From positions 30,221,745 through 30,285,744 of the forward strand of contig NC_081296.1 of the NCBI RefSeq assembly GCF_030435805.1: 64,000 nt of DNA. The letters are read 5' to 3'. Below the pieces are notes generated by a model, which was not told the origin of the DNA, made no database searches, and saw only the letters and a list, made by a program, of their open reading frames with translations. Origin of the DNA: Mustela lutreola. Lineage: Eukaryota > Chordata > Mammalia > Carnivora > Mustelidae. The translations under genes were made by a program, and so were the position numbers. Below are positions 8,796 through 20,531 of the stretch, in pieces. How positions within the stretch are numbered: position 1 is the stretch's first letter; every line of letters starts with the position of its first letter.

Positions 8796-9929
8796 GTGAG
8801 TGGGTGTCTCTGGGCCTGGCGGGAGATGGCAGACGCCATGGGCGTCGTCCGCGAAGCCAGAGTCACGGCACGGGGCTCTGGCTCCACCACTGAGCTACGT
8901 GTGGAGGCCCCCGTTGTCCACACAGCGTTGGCTGGTGCGTGATCAGGCTCCCTTGAGCCATCCCAGGTGCAGGGAACGCGAACGTTGGGCCGCGGGAACT
9001 GGCCGGGACTGGATCCCGGGGAGATGCCGCCATAGATCCGCGTGGCCCTGAGGCCTCCTTGGACCTCCCTTTGTGTCCTGTGCGCCCGTGAGGAGACGGG
9101 TTCGGGAGACCCTTGGCGTCAGGGACTTCTGTCCCCCTCAGCGAGTGGCGGTTGCTTGAGCCAACCCCAGCGCATGTTTCTTGGGGCTGGAGCGGGCAGA
9201 GCTCCTGCCCTAGGCACCAGACTCCCAAGGACTTTGGGAGCCTGGGAGGCTGCTGAAGTACAGCCCTCGATGTTTGCTTGGGCTGCCGATGGAGCATGGT
9301 TTGGCTGGACGTGGGCAAGAATGGGCGAGCCCCAGGCCACAGCGGGCATTGGGCGAGAGCCTGTCGGGCCAGGCCCCCAGAGGAGGGGCCGCCACGCGGG
9401 GAGACTCTGGACCCTGTTGCAGGGCGGGCATTGGTCCCCTGCCTCCCGCTGGCGGGAGACCGTGACCCGAGACTCCCTCTCCAGACGTGGACCCTCGGGG
9501 CATGGGGGCCAACGTTGGCTGCGAGTGCCAGCGCCCGGATGCACGGACGGCAGCCGGGCCAATCTGGGGTTGGCGTCTGCCTGGCCATAAGTTCTGGGGC
9601 CGCCCCCGTTGGCTCGGGGCCCGGGAGGCATCGGGGGGGGGGGGGTAACTCGATAACCTAGTGTTCCCGCCCACGTTGTGGGGCCTTTCTTAGCAAGGGG
9701 TGGTTCCCACAGGGGCCCTGATCTCCACAGTTTCTGGAGGCCCAGGGATGTACAGCGGCTCCCCAGGGCCCTTTTCCTTGCTTGCGGCGGCTCCGAGCCT
9801 TGGGTCGTTCGTTCCTCCACCCGCCTGGCCAGCAGCGGCCTGGACTTCGGGCGTGACCGATCGTGGCCGCATGGGGTACGAGCCACAGAGCAGGCCGTTC
9901 TGACAGCTGGCCTCTCCCTCTGTCCTTAG

Positions 9930-10047
9930 AACCCCGTCCCCCAGGGAGGATCTCGCCTTGACGACCAAGTCTGGCTTCTCCCAGCCCCGCCCAAAGGGCC
10001 CGTGTCTCGGATCGCCGGGGCATGGCGCCGTCCCGACCGCTCCCTCG
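9930..10047 (+). ncRNA. SNHG14: Host-gene exon E2A, unit 4
   Basis: Acceptor ccttag and donor gtaagg intact. Confidence 0.7.
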
Positions 10048-10101
10048 GTAAGGAGGGGTTCCGGGTGGGCAGGGACCTCACGCGTCGCCCCCGGCTTGCT
10101 T

Positions 10102-10182
10102 GGGTCAATGATGAGAACTCATATGGTCTCGAAGAGCGATGATGACCTAAAAATCATGCTCAATAGGATTACGCTGAGGCCC
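10102..10182 (+). ncRNA. SNORD115: SNORD115 snoRNA, copy A4
   Basis: Matches the A consensus at all positions. Confidence 0.95.
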
Positions 10183-10384
10183 AGTGCAGGGGACCGTGCG
10201 GGGATCAGCAGCCCCCGACCATCGGGGCATTTGAGGGCGCGCTGCTGCACCTGGGCGCTAGAGGAGAACGAACGCTCGAGCGTCTCCGCGCGTTGGGCCC
10301 GGAGGCCAGGCGCCTCTGCGCGTGCCCACGGGGGTGTTCTGGCACTCAAGCTGGCCCACCGCCCCAATCTCCTTCCCAGGACAG

Positions 10385-10478
10385 CTCCCCGGGAACCAGG
10401 GCTTCACCATCCTCGTCTCCTCGTGTCCTTCGGCGGGCCTGGCCGGCTAGGTCCTCGGTGTGTCGACATGCAGCAGAG
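10385..10478 (+). ncRNA. SNHG14: Host-gene exon E1A, unit 4
   Basis: Splice sites intact. Confidence 0.6.
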
Positions 10479-11603
10479 GTGAGCGGAAGCCTTGGGCTTG
10501 GAGGGAGGCCCGAGACGCCTTGGGAAGCGGGTAGCCCAGCAGTGACTCTGCAGCAGGCCGTGGGCTTGGGGTGGCGGTCCTCGTGGTCCAGACGTCGTGG
10601 GCCACCCCGGGAGCGGGTGCCCTTGAGCCATCCCAGGGGCAGGGAACGCGAGCGTGGGGCCGGGTGGCTGGCAAGACCCGGAAAGCGCAGAGTGGCCGCC
10701 ATAGGATCAGGTGACCCTGAGGCCCCCTGATCCATCTGGGCGTGTCTCGTGGGCCTAGGAACGTAGTGGACGTGAGACTTGTGGTCTCAGAAGCTTCTGT
10801 GATCTTCTGCCACGGGGTGTTGCTCGAGGCCCGGGACTTGGCTTGTTTCCGCGGGCTGACGAGGCCTGAGCTCCCGCCCCACAGCGCAGACGCCCAAGGC
10901 GTTGGAGACCCCACCAGGCTGCTTGCGAAGAGCGCAAGAGGATTCCTTGTGCTCGCGAGACAGCCTGGTTCCACGGGGCTACGGGGCGGAATCTGCGAGG
11001 GCCAGGCCCTTGCAGCCATTGGGTCGGAGCCTCTCTCTGGAGGCTCTCAAGCACCGGGGACCGGGTCCTGACGAAGCGGCGCTGCACGGCGAGAGTCGGG
11101 TACCTCGCCCAGGGCAGCCGGTGGGTGGTGTGCCTGGCCGTAGTGGTGGACAGCGACCTGGCATTCCGAGCTCGGCCCTGGGGCAGCCGTGGGCCCGAGC
11201 CACCTTGGGCTTCCAGGGTAGGGGCTCCGATCCTTGGCTCCGAGGTGGGACCATGGGTGGGTGGGCGGCGTCCTGGCCACAAGTCCCTGACCGCCCCCCT
11301 CGGCTCCCGTGCAAGGGAGACAGCGGGGACACGTCAAAACCCTGTGCTCCGTGCCATGTTCACGGACCGTTCTGCCGACGGTGGTGCTGACCCAGGGGCC
11401 TAGATCTCCCTTGTTTGGGGATGCCCTGGTAAGGGCAGCTGGGGCCCTGTGCCCTGCTCCGTTGTCTCGCACATTAGCCATGCGTGGGTCGGCCGTATGC
11501 CCGGCCCCCACCGGCCAGGACGTTGGGAAAGGTAGCCCTCGGCCGTCCGGCCGGTGCCCCGGACCAGGGCTTTTGGACAGCTGGTCTCTCCGTCTCTCCT
11601 CAG

Positions 11604-11721
11604 AACCGAATCCACAAGCGGGGAGATCGCCCGCACCAGCTCGTCTTGCCTGGCCCGACCCTGCCCACAGGCCCAATGTCTCAGGACCCCGGCTCATGGC
11701 TCAGTCCGCCACGCAGCCCCG
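11604..11721 (+). ncRNA. SNHG14: Host-gene exon E2B, unit 4
   Basis: Acceptor ctcag and donor gtaagc intact; a few private exon substitutions. Confidence 0.7.
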
Positions 11722-11773
11722 GTAAGCAGGTTCTAGGGGCGACGCGACCGCACGCATCGCCGCCAACCTGCTT

Positions 11774-11854
11774 GGGTCAATGATGACAACTCAAATGGTC
11801 TCGAAGAGCGGTGATGACCTAAAAATCATGCTCAATAGGATTACGCTGAGGCCC
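11774..11854 (+). ncRNA. SNORD115: SNORD115 snoRNA, copy B4
   Basis: Matches the B consensus at all positions. Confidence 0.95.
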
Positions 11855-12055
11855 AATGCAGGCGTCTGTGCTGGGATCAGCATCCCCCGGAGCCTCGGGA
11901 CCCTGGAGGGGCGCTGCCGTTGGGAGCTTGGGGCCAAGGATCCCCGGGGGATCCCTGCTCCTACCCTGGAAAGCCCGTGCACGTCAGGGGCCCCTCGAGG
12001 TGTGGAGGCAGCCCACCCGGCCTAGAGACTGAATCCCCTCCCCTCCCCTGGACAG

Positions 12056-12149
12056 CTCCCTGGGAGCCATGCCTTAGGAACCCTTGTCTCCTTGTGTATT
12101 GCAGCGGGCCTTGGGCGCCAGGTGGTAGGCGCGGCGTTGGCCACGACAG
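12056..12149 (+). ncRNA. SNHG14: Host-gene exon E1B, unit 4
   Basis: Splice sites intact. Confidence 0.6.
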
Positions 12150-13066
12150 GTGAGTGGGAGACTCTGGGCCTGGCGGGAGATGGCCGGCGCCATGGGCGTC
12201 GTCCGCGAAGCCAGAGTCACGGCACGGGGCTCTGGTTCCACCACTGAGCTACGGGTGGAGGCCCCCGTTGTCCACACAGCGTTGGCTGGCGCGTGATCAG
12301 GCTCCCTTGAGCCATCCCAGGTGCAGGGAACGCGAACGTTGGGCCGCGGCATCAGGCCGGGACTGGATCCGGGGGGATGCCGCCATAGATCCGCGTGGCC
12401 CTGAGGCCTCCTTGGACCTCCCTTTGTGTCCTGTGTGCCCGTGAGGAGACGGGTTCGGGAGACCCTTGGCGTCAGGGACTTCTGTCCCCCTCAGCGAGTG
12501 GCGGTTGCTCGAGCCAACCCCAGTGCATGTTTTTTGGGGCTGGAGCGGGCAGAGCTCCTACCCTAGGCACCAGACTCCCAAGGACTTTGGGAGCCTGGGA
12601 GGCTGCTGAAGTACAGCCCTCGATGTTTGCTTGGGCTGCCGATGGAGCATGGTTTGGCTGGACGTGGGCAAGAATGGGCGACCCCAGGCCACAGCGGGCA
12701 TTGGGCGAGAGCCTGTCGGGTCAGGCCCTCAGAGGAGGGGCCGCCACGCGGGGAGACTCTGGACCCTGTTGCAGGGCGGGCATTGGTCCCCTGCCTCCCG
12801 CTGGCGGGAGACCGTGACCCGCGACTCCCTCTCCAGACGTGGACCGTCGGGGCATGTGGGCCAACGTTGGCTGCTAGTGCCAGCGCCCGGATGCACGGAC
12901 GGCAGCCGGGCCAATCTGGGTTTGGCGTCTGCCTGGCCATAAGTTCTGGGGTTGCCCCCGTTGGCTCGGGGCCCGGGAGGCATCGGGGGGGGGGGGGGGG
13001 CACTCGATAACATAGTGTTCCCGCCCACGTTGTGGGGCTTTTCTTAGCAAGGGGTGGTTCCCACAG

Positions 13067-13099
13067 GGGCCCTGATCTCCACAGTTTCTGGAGGCCCAG
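13067..13099 (+). other. Candidate 33-nt micro-exon, B half (unit 4)
   Basis: Acceptor ggttcccacag, 33 nt, then CAG before gtatgt, a usable donor. In other units the donor reads ggatgt and cannot work, so this exon would exist only in some units. Confidence 0.3.
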
Positions 13100-13283
13100 G
13101 TATGTACAGCGGCTCCCCAGGGCCCTTTTCCTTGCTTGCGGCGGCTCCGAGCCTTGGGTCGTTCGTTCCTCCACCCGCCTGGCCAGCAGCGGCCAGGGCT
13201 TCGGGCGTGACCGATCGTGGCCGCATGGGGCACGAGCCACAGAGCAGGCCGTTCTGACAGCTGGCCTCTCCCTCTGTCCTTAG

Positions 13284-13401
13284 AACTCCGTCCCCCAGGG
13301 AGGATCTCGCCTTGACGACCAAGTCTGACTTCTCCCAGCCCCGCCCAAAGGGCCCGTGTCTCGGATCGCCGGGGCATGGCGCCGTCCCGACCGCTCCCTC
13401 G
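13284..13401 (+). ncRNA. SNHG14: Host-gene exon E2A, unit 5
   Basis: Both splice sites intact; exon begins AACTCC, as in units 9 and 10. Confidence 0.7.
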
Positions 13402-13454
13402 GTAAGGAGGGGTTCCGGTGGGCAGGGACCTCACGCGTCGCCCCCGGCTTGCTT

Positions 13455-13535
13455 GGGTCAATGATGAGAACTCATATGGTCTCGAAGAGCGATGATGACC
13501 TAAAAATCATGCTCAATAGGATTACGCTGAGGCCC
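13455..13535 (+). ncRNA. SNORD115: SNORD115 snoRNA, copy A5
   Basis: Matches the A consensus. The gap to the upstream E2A donor is 53 rather than 54 nt because one G is missing, as also in units 9 and 10. Confidence 0.95.
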
Positions 13536-13738
13536 AGTGCAGGGGACCGTGCGGGGATCAGCAGCCCCCGGACCCTCGGGGCATTTGAGGGCGCGCTGCT
13601 GCAGCTGGGCGCTAGAGGAGAACGAACGCTCGAGCGTCTCCGCGCGTTGGGCCCGGGGCCCAGGCGCCTCTGCGCGTGCCCACGGGGGTGTTCTGGCACT
13701 CAAGCTGGCCCACCGCCCCAATCCCCTTCCCAGGACAG

Positions 13739-13832
13739 CTCCCCGGGAGCCAGGGCTTCGCCATCCTCGTCTCCTCGTGTCCTTCGGCGGGCCTGGCCGG
13801 CTAGGTCCTCGGTGTGTCGACATGCAGCAGAG
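13739..13832 (+). ncRNA. SNHG14: Host-gene exon E1A, unit 5
   Basis: Splice sites intact. With E2B of this unit dead, its donor would define the intron holding B5. Confidence 0.6.
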
Positions 13833-14957
13833 GTGAGCGGAAGCCTTGGGCTCGGAGGGAGGCCCGAGACGCCTTGGGAAGCGGGTAGCCCAGCAGTGAC
13901 TCTGCAGCAGGCCGTGGGCTTGGGGTGGCGGTCCTCGTGGTCCAGACGTCGTGGGCCACCCCGGGAGCGGGTGCCCTTGAGCCATCCCATGGGCAGGGAA
14001 CGCGAGCGTGGGGCCGGGTGGCTGGCAAGACCCGGAAAGCGCAGAGTGGCCGCCATAGGATCAGGGGACCCTGAGTCCCCCTGATCCATCTGGGCGTGTC
14101 TCGTGGGCCTACGAACGTAGTGGACGTGAGACTTGTGGTCTCAGAAGCTTCTGTGATCTTCTGCCACGGGGTGTTGCTCGAGGCCCGGGACTTGGCTTGT
14201 TTCCGTGGGCTGACGAGGCCTGAGCTCCCGCCCCACAGCGCAGACGCACAAGGCGTTGGAGACCCCACCAGGCTGCTTGCGAATAGCGCAAGAGGATTCC
14301 TTGTGCTCGCGAGACAGCCGGGTTCCACGGGGCTACGGGGCGGAATCTGCGAGGGCCAGGCCCTTGCAGCCATTGGGTCGGAGCCTCTCTCCGGAGGCTC
14401 TCAAGCACCGGGGACCGGGTCCTGACGAAGCGGCGCTGCACGGCGAGAGTCGGGTACCTCGCCCAGGGCAGCCGGTGGGTGGTGTGCCTGGCCGTAGTGG
14501 TGGACAGTGACCTGGCATTCAGAGCTCGGCCTTGGGGCAGCAGTGGGCCCGAGCCACCTTGGGCTTCCAGGGTAGGGGCTCCGATCCTTGGCTCCCAGGT
14601 GGGACCATGGGTGGGTGGGCGGCGTCCTGGCCACAAGTCCCTGACCGCCCCCCTCGGCTCCCGTGCAAGGGAGACAGCGGGGACACGTCAAAACCCTGTG
14701 CTCCGTGCCATGTTCACGGACCGTTCTGCCGACGGTGGTGCTTTCCCAGGGGCCTAGATCTCCCTTGTTTGGGGATGCCCTGGTAAGGGCAGCTGGGGCC
14801 CTGGGCCCTGTTCCGTCATCTCGCACATCAGCCATGCGTGGGTCGGCCGTATGCCCGGCCCCCACCGGCCAGGACGCTGGGAAAGGTAGCCCTCGGCCGT
14901 CCGGCCGGTGCCCCGGACCAGGGCTTTTGGACAGCTGGTCTCTCCGTCTCTCCTCTG

Positions 14958-15075
14958 AACCGCATCCACAAGTGGGGAGAACGCCCGCACCAGCTCGTCT
15001 TGCCTGGCCCGGCCCTGCCCACAGGTCCAATGTCTCAGGACCCCGGCCCATGGCGCAGTCCGCCACGCAGCCCCG
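14958..15075 (+). pseudogene. Host-gene exon E2B, unit 5, both splice sites lost
   Basis: Homologue of the 118-nt E2B exon in which the acceptor CAG reads CTG and the donor GT reads CT. Both ends being lost together predicts that the exon is skipped here. Confidence 0.75.
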
Positions 15076-15127
15076 CTAAGCAGGTTCTGGGGGCGACGCG
15101 ACCGCACGCATCGCCGCCAACCTGCTT

Positions 15128-15208
15128 GGGTCAATGATGACAACTCAAATGGTCTCGAAGAGCGGTGATGACCTAAAAATCATGCTCAATAGGATTACGC
15201 TGAGGCCC
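15128..15208 (+). ncRNA. SNORD115: SNORD115 snoRNA, copy B5
   Basis: Matches the B consensus, but the E2B exon directly upstream has lost both splice sites, so its intron must start at a more distant donor. Confidence 0.94.
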
Positions 15209-15409
15209 AATGCAGGCGTCTGTGCCGGGATCAGCATCCCCCGGAGCCTCGGGGCCCTGGAGGGGCGCTGCCGTTGGGAGCTTGAGGCCAAGGATCCCCC
15301 GGGGATCCCTGCTCCTGCCCTGGAAAGCCCGTGCACGTCAGGGGCCCCTCGAGGTGTGGAGGCAGCCCACCCGGCCTAGAGACTGAATCCCCTCCCCTCC
15401 CCTGGACAG

Positions 15410-15503
15410 CTCCCTGGGAGCCATGCCTTAGGAACCCTTGTCTCCTTGTGTCTTGCAGCGGGCCTTGGGCGCCAGGTGGTAGGCGCGGCGTTGGCCACGA
15501 CAG
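15410..15503 (+). ncRNA. SNHG14: Host-gene exon E1B, unit 5
   Basis: Splice sites intact. Confidence 0.6.
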
Positions 15504-16632
15504 GTGAGTGGGAGACTCTGGGCCTGGCGGGAGATGTCAGGCGCCAAGGGCGTCGTCCGCGAAGCCAGAGTCACGGCACGGGGCTCTGGCTCCACCACTG
15601 AGCTACGGGTGGAGGCCCCCGTTGTCCACACAGCGTTGGCTGGCGCGTGATCAGGCTCCATTGAGCCATCCCAGGTGCAGGGAACGCGAACGTTAGGCCG
15701 CGGGAACAGGCCGGGACTGGATCCCGGGGGGATGCCGCCATAGATCCGCGTGGCCCTGAGGTCTCCTTGGACCTCCCTTTGTGTCCTGTGCGCCCGTGAG
15801 GAGACGGGTTCGGGAGACCCTTGGCGTCAGGGCCTTCTGTCCCCCTCAGCGAGTGGCGGTTCCTCGAGCCAACCCCAGCGCATGTTTCTTGGGGCTGGAG
15901 CGGGCAGAGCTCCTGCCCTAGGCACCAGACTCCCAAGGACTTTGGGAGCCTGGGAGGCTGCTGAAGTACAGCCCTCGATGTTTGCTTGAGCTGCCGATGG
16001 AGCATGGTTTGGCTGGACATGGACAAGAATGGGCGACCCCAGGCCACAGCGGGCATTGGGCGAGAGCCTGTCGGGTCAGGCCCTCAGAGGAGGGGCCGCC
16101 ACGCGGGGAGACTCTGGACCCTGTTGCAGGGCGGGCATTGGTCCCCTGCCTCCCGCTGGCGGGAGACCGTGACCCGCGACTCCCTCTCCAGACGTGGACC
16201 GTCGGGGCATGTGGGCCAACGTTGGCTGCTAGTGCCAGCGCCCGGATGCACGGACGGCAGCCGGGCCAATCTGGGTTTGGCGTCTGCCTGGCCATAAGTT
16301 CTGGGGTTGCCCCCGTTGGCTTGGGGCCCGGGAGGCATCGGGGGGGGGGCACTCAATAACCTAGTGTTCCCGCCCACGTTGTGGGGCTTTTCTTAGCAAG
16401 GGGTGGTTCCCACAGGGGCCCTGATCTCCACAGTTTCTGGAGGCCCAGGTATGTACAGCGGCTCCCCAGGGCCCTTTTCCTTGCTTGCGGCGGCTCCGAG
16501 CCTTGGGTCGTTCGTTCCTCTACCCGCCTGGCCAGCAGCGGCCAGGGCTTCGGGCGTGACCGATCGTGGCCGCATGGGGCACGAGCCACAGAGCAGGCCG
16601 TTCTGACAGCTGGCCTCTCCCTCTGTCCTTAG

Positions 16633-16750
16633 AACCCCGTCCCCCAGGGAGGATCTCGCCTTGACGACCAAGTCTGGCTTCTCCCAGCCCCGCCCAAAGG
16701 GCCCGTGTCTCGGATCGCCGGGGCATGGCGCCGTCCTGACCACTCCCTCG
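16633..16750 (+). ncRNA. SNHG14: Host-gene exon E2A, unit 6
   Basis: Both splice sites intact. Confidence 0.7.
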
Positions 16751-16804
16751 GTAAGGAGGGGTTCCGGGTGGGCAGGCACCTCACGCGTCGCCCCCGGCTT
16801 GCTT

Positions 16805-16885
16805 GGGTCAATGATAAGAACTCATATGGTCTCGAAGAGCGATGATGACCTAAAAATCATGCTCAATAGGATTACGCTGAGGCCC
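16805..16885 (+). ncRNA. SNORD115: SNORD115 snoRNA, copy A6 (C box G12A, possibly defective)
   Basis: A-type with G12 to A, turning the C box UGAUGA into UGAUAA. This G belongs to the sheared G-A pairs of the kink-turn bound by 15.5K, so assembly and stability are expected to suffer. D box, C' box and antisense element are intact. A7 and A19 share the change. Confidence 0.88.
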
Positions 16886-17088
16886 AGTGCAGGGGACCGT
16901 GCGGGGATCAGCAGCCCCCAGACCCTCGGGGCATTTGAGGGCGCGCTGCTGCAGCTGGGCGCTAGAGGAGAACGAACGCTCGAGCGTCTCCGCGCGTTGG
17001 GCCCGGAGCCCAGGCGCCTCTGCACGTGCCCACGGGGGTGTTCTGGCACTCAAGCTGGCCCACCGCCCCAATCCCCTTCCCAGGACAG

Positions 17089-17182
17089 CTCCCCGGGAGC
17101 CAGGGCTTCGCCATCCTCGTCTCCTCGTGTCCTTCGACGGGCCTGGCCGGCTAGGTCCTCGGTGTGTCGACATGCAGCAGAG
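17089..17182 (+). ncRNA. SNHG14: Host-gene exon E1A, unit 6
   Basis: Splice sites intact; its donor would define the intron holding B6. Confidence 0.6.
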
Positions 17183-18306
17183 GTGAGCGGAAGCCTTGGG
17201 CTCGGAGGGAGGCCCGAGACGCCTTGGGAAGCGGGTAGCCCAGCAGTGACTCTGCAGCAGGCCGTGGGCTTGGGGTGGCGGTCCTCGTGGTCCAGACGTC
17301 GTGGGCCACCCCGGGAGCGGGTGCCCTTGAGCCATCCCAGGGGCAGGGAACGCGAGCGTGGGGCCGGGTGGCTGGCAAGACCCGGAAAGCGCAGAGTGGC
17401 CGCCATAGGATCAGGGGACCCTGAGGCCCCCTGATCCATCTGGGCGTGTCTCGTGGGCCTACGAACGTAGTGACGTGAGACTTGTGGTCTCAGAAGCTTC
17501 TGTGATCTTCTGCCACGGGGTGTTGCTCGAGGCCCGGGACTTGGCTTGTTTCCGTGGGCTGACGAGGCCTGAGCTCCCGCCCCACAGCGCAGACGCACAA
17601 GGCGTTGGAGACCCCACCAGGCTGCTTGCGAATAGCGCAAGAGGATTCCTTGTGCTCGCGAGACAGCCGGGTTCCACGGGGCTACGGGGCGGAATCTGCG
17701 AGGGCCAGGCCCTTGCAGCCATTGGGTCGGAGCCTCTCTCCGGAGGCTCTCAAGCACCGGGGACCGGGTCCTGACGAAGCGGCGCTGCACGGCGAGAGTC
17801 GGGTACCTCGCCCAGGGCAGCCGGTGGGTGGTGTGCCTGGCCGTAGTGGTGGACAGTGACCTGGCATTCAGAGCTCGGCCTTGGGGCAGCAGTGGGCCCG
17901 AGCCACCTTGGGCTTCCAGGGTAGGGGCTCCGATCCTTGGCTCCCAGGTGGGACCATGGGTGGGTGGGCGGCGTCCTGGCCACAAGTCCCTGACCGCCCC
18001 CCTCGGCTCCCGTGCAAGGGAGACAGCGGGGACACGTCAAAACCCTGTGCTCCGTGCCATGTTCACGGACCGTTCTGCCGACGGTGGTGCTTTCCCAGGG
18101 GCCTAGATCTCCCTTGTTTGGGGATGCCCTGGTAAGGGCAGCTGGGGCCCTGGGCCCTGTTCCGTCATCTCGCACATCAGCCATGCGTGGGTCGGCCGTA
18201 TGCCCGGCCCCCACCGGCCAGGACGCTGGGAAAGGTAGCCCTCGGCCGTCCGGCCGGTGCCCCGGACCAGGGCTTTTGGACAGCTGGTCTCTCCGTCTCT
18301 CCTCTG

Positions 18307-18424
18307 AACCGCATCCACAAGTGGGGAGAACGCCCGCACCAGCTCGTCTTGCCTGGCCCGGCCCTGCCCACAGGTCCAATGTCTCAGGACCCCGGCCCAT
18401 GGCGCAGTCCGCCACGCAGCCCCG
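18307..18424 (+). pseudogene. Host-gene exon E2B, unit 6, both splice sites lost
   Basis: Carries the same double loss as unit 5 (acceptor CTG, donor CT), consistent with the recent duplication linking these two units. Confidence 0.75.
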
Positions 18425-18476
18425 CTAAGCAGGTTCTGGGGGCGACGCGACCGCACGCATCGCCGCCAACCTGCTT

Positions 18477-18557
18477 GGGTCAATGATGACAACTCAAATG
18501 GTCTCGAAGAGCGGTGATGACCTAAAAATCATGCTCAATAGGATTACGCTGAGGCCC
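18477..18557 (+). ncRNA. SNORD115: SNORD115 snoRNA, copy B6
   Basis: Matches the B consensus; the upstream E2B exon is splice-dead, as in unit 5. Confidence 0.94.
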
Positions 18558-18758
18558 AATGCAGGCGTCTGTGCCGGGATCAGCATCCCCCGGAGCCTCG
18601 GGGCCCTGGAGGGGCGCTGCCGTTGGGAGCTTGAGGCCAAGGATCCCCCGGGGATCCCTGCTCCTGCCCTGGAAAGCCCGTGCACGTCAGGGGCCCCTCG
18701 AGGTGTGGAGGCAGCCCACCCGGCCTAGAGACTGAATCCCCTCCCCTCCCCTGGACAG

Positions 18759-18852
18759 CTCCCTGGGAGCCATGCCTTAGGAACCCTTGTCTCCTTGTGT
18801 CTTGCAGCGGGCCTTGGGCGCCAGGTGGTAGGCGCGGCGTTGGCCACGACAG
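18759..18852 (+). ncRNA. SNHG14: Host-gene exon E1B, unit 6
   Basis: Splice sites intact. Confidence 0.6.
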
Positions 18853-19981
18853 GTGAGTGGGAGACTCTGGGCCTGGCGGGAGATGTCAGGCGCCAAGGGC
18901 GTCGTCCGCGAAGCCAGAGTCACGGCACGGGGCTCTGGCTCCACCACTGAGCTACGGGTGGAGGCCCCCGTTGTCCACACAGCGTTGGCTGGCGCGTGAT
19001 CAGGCTCCATTGAGCCATCCCAGGTGCAGGGAACGCGAACGTTAGGCCGCGGGAACAGGCCGGGACTGGATCCCGGGGGGATGCCGCCATAGATCCGCGT
19101 GGCCCTGAGGTCTCCTTGGACCTCCCTTTGTGTCCTGTGCGCCCGTGAGGAGACGGGTTCGGGAGACCCTTGGCGTCAGGGCCTTCTGTCCCCCTCAGCG
19201 AGTGGCGGTTCCTCGAGCCAACCCCAGCGCATGTTTCTTGGGGCTGGAGCGGGCAGAGCTCCTGCCCTAGGCACCAGACTCCCAAGGACTTTGGGAGCCT
19301 GGGAGGCTGCTGAAGTACAGCCCTCGATGTTTGCTTGAGCTGCCGATGGAGCATGGTTTGGCTGGACATGGACAAGAATGGGCGACCCCAGGCCACAGCG
19401 GGCATTGGGCGAGAGCCTGTCGGGTCAGGCCCTCAGAGGAGGGGCCGCCACGCGGGGAGACTCTGGACCCTGTTGCAGGGCGGGCATTGGTCCCCTGCCT
19501 CCCGCTGGCGGGAGACCGTGACCCGCGACTCCCTCTCCAGACGTGGACCGTCGGGGCATGTGGGCCAACGTTGGCTGCTAGTGCCAGCGCCCGGATGCAC
19601 GGACGGCAGCCGGGCCAATCTGGGGTTGGCGTCTGCCTGGCCATAAGTTCTGGGGTTGCCCCCGTTGGCTTGGGGCCCGGGAGGCATCGGGGGGGGGGCA
19701 CTCAATAACCTAGTGTTCCCGCCCACGTTGTGGGGCTTTTCTTAGCAAGGGGTGGTTCCCACAGGGGCCCTGATCTCCACAGTTTCTGGAGGCCCAGGTA
19801 TGTACAGCGGCTCCCCAGGGCCCTTTTCCTTGCTTGCGGCGGCTCCGAGCCTTGGGTCGTTCGTTCCTCTACCCGCCTGGCCAGCAGCGGCCAGGGCTTC
19901 GGGCGTGACCGATCGTGGCCGCATGGGGCACGAGCCACAGAGCAGGCCGTTCTGACAGCTGGCCTCTCCCTCTGTCCTTAG

Positions 19982-20099
19982 AACCCCGTCCCCCAGGGAG
20001 GATCTCGCCTTGACGACCAAGTCTGGCTTCTCCCAGCCCCGCCCAAAGGGCCCGTGTCTCGGATCGCCGGGGCATGGCGCCGTCCTGACCACTCCCTCG
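19982..20099 (+). ncRNA. SNHG14: Host-gene exon E2A, unit 7
   Basis: Both splice sites intact. Confidence 0.7.
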
Positions 20100-20153
20100 G
20101 TAAGGAGGGGTTCCGGGTGGGCAGGCACCTCACGCGTCGCCCCCGGCTTGCTT

Positions 20154-20234
20154 GGGTCAATGATAAGAACTCATATGGTCTCGAAGAGCGATGATGACCT
20201 AAAAATCATGCTCAATAGGATTACGCTGAGGCCC
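20154..20234 (+). ncRNA. SNORD115: SNORD115 snoRNA, copy A7 (C box G12A, possibly defective)
   Basis: Same 81 nt as A6, including the C box change UGAUGA to UGAUAA. The units around A6 and A7 are almost identical, so both copies probably descend from one mutation. Confidence 0.88.
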
Positions 20235-20437
20235 AGTGCAGGGGACCGTGCGGGGATCAGCAGCCCCCAGACCCTCGGGGCATTTGAGGGCGCGCTGCTG
20301 CAGCTGGGCGCTAGAGGAGAACGAACGCTCGAGCGTCTCCGCGCGTTGGGCCCGGAGCACAGGCGCCTCTGCACGTGCCCACGGGGGTGTTCTGGCACTC
20401 AAGCTGGCCCACCGCCCCAATCCCCTTCCCAGGACAG

Positions 20438-20531
20438 CTCCCCGGGAGCCAGGGCTTCGCCATCCTCGTCTCCTCGTGTCCTTCGACGGGCCTGGCCGGC
20501 TAGGTCCTCGGTGTGTCGACATGCAGCAGAG
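20438..20531 (+). ncRNA. SNHG14: Host-gene exon E1A, unit 7
   Basis: Splice sites intact. Confidence 0.6.
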
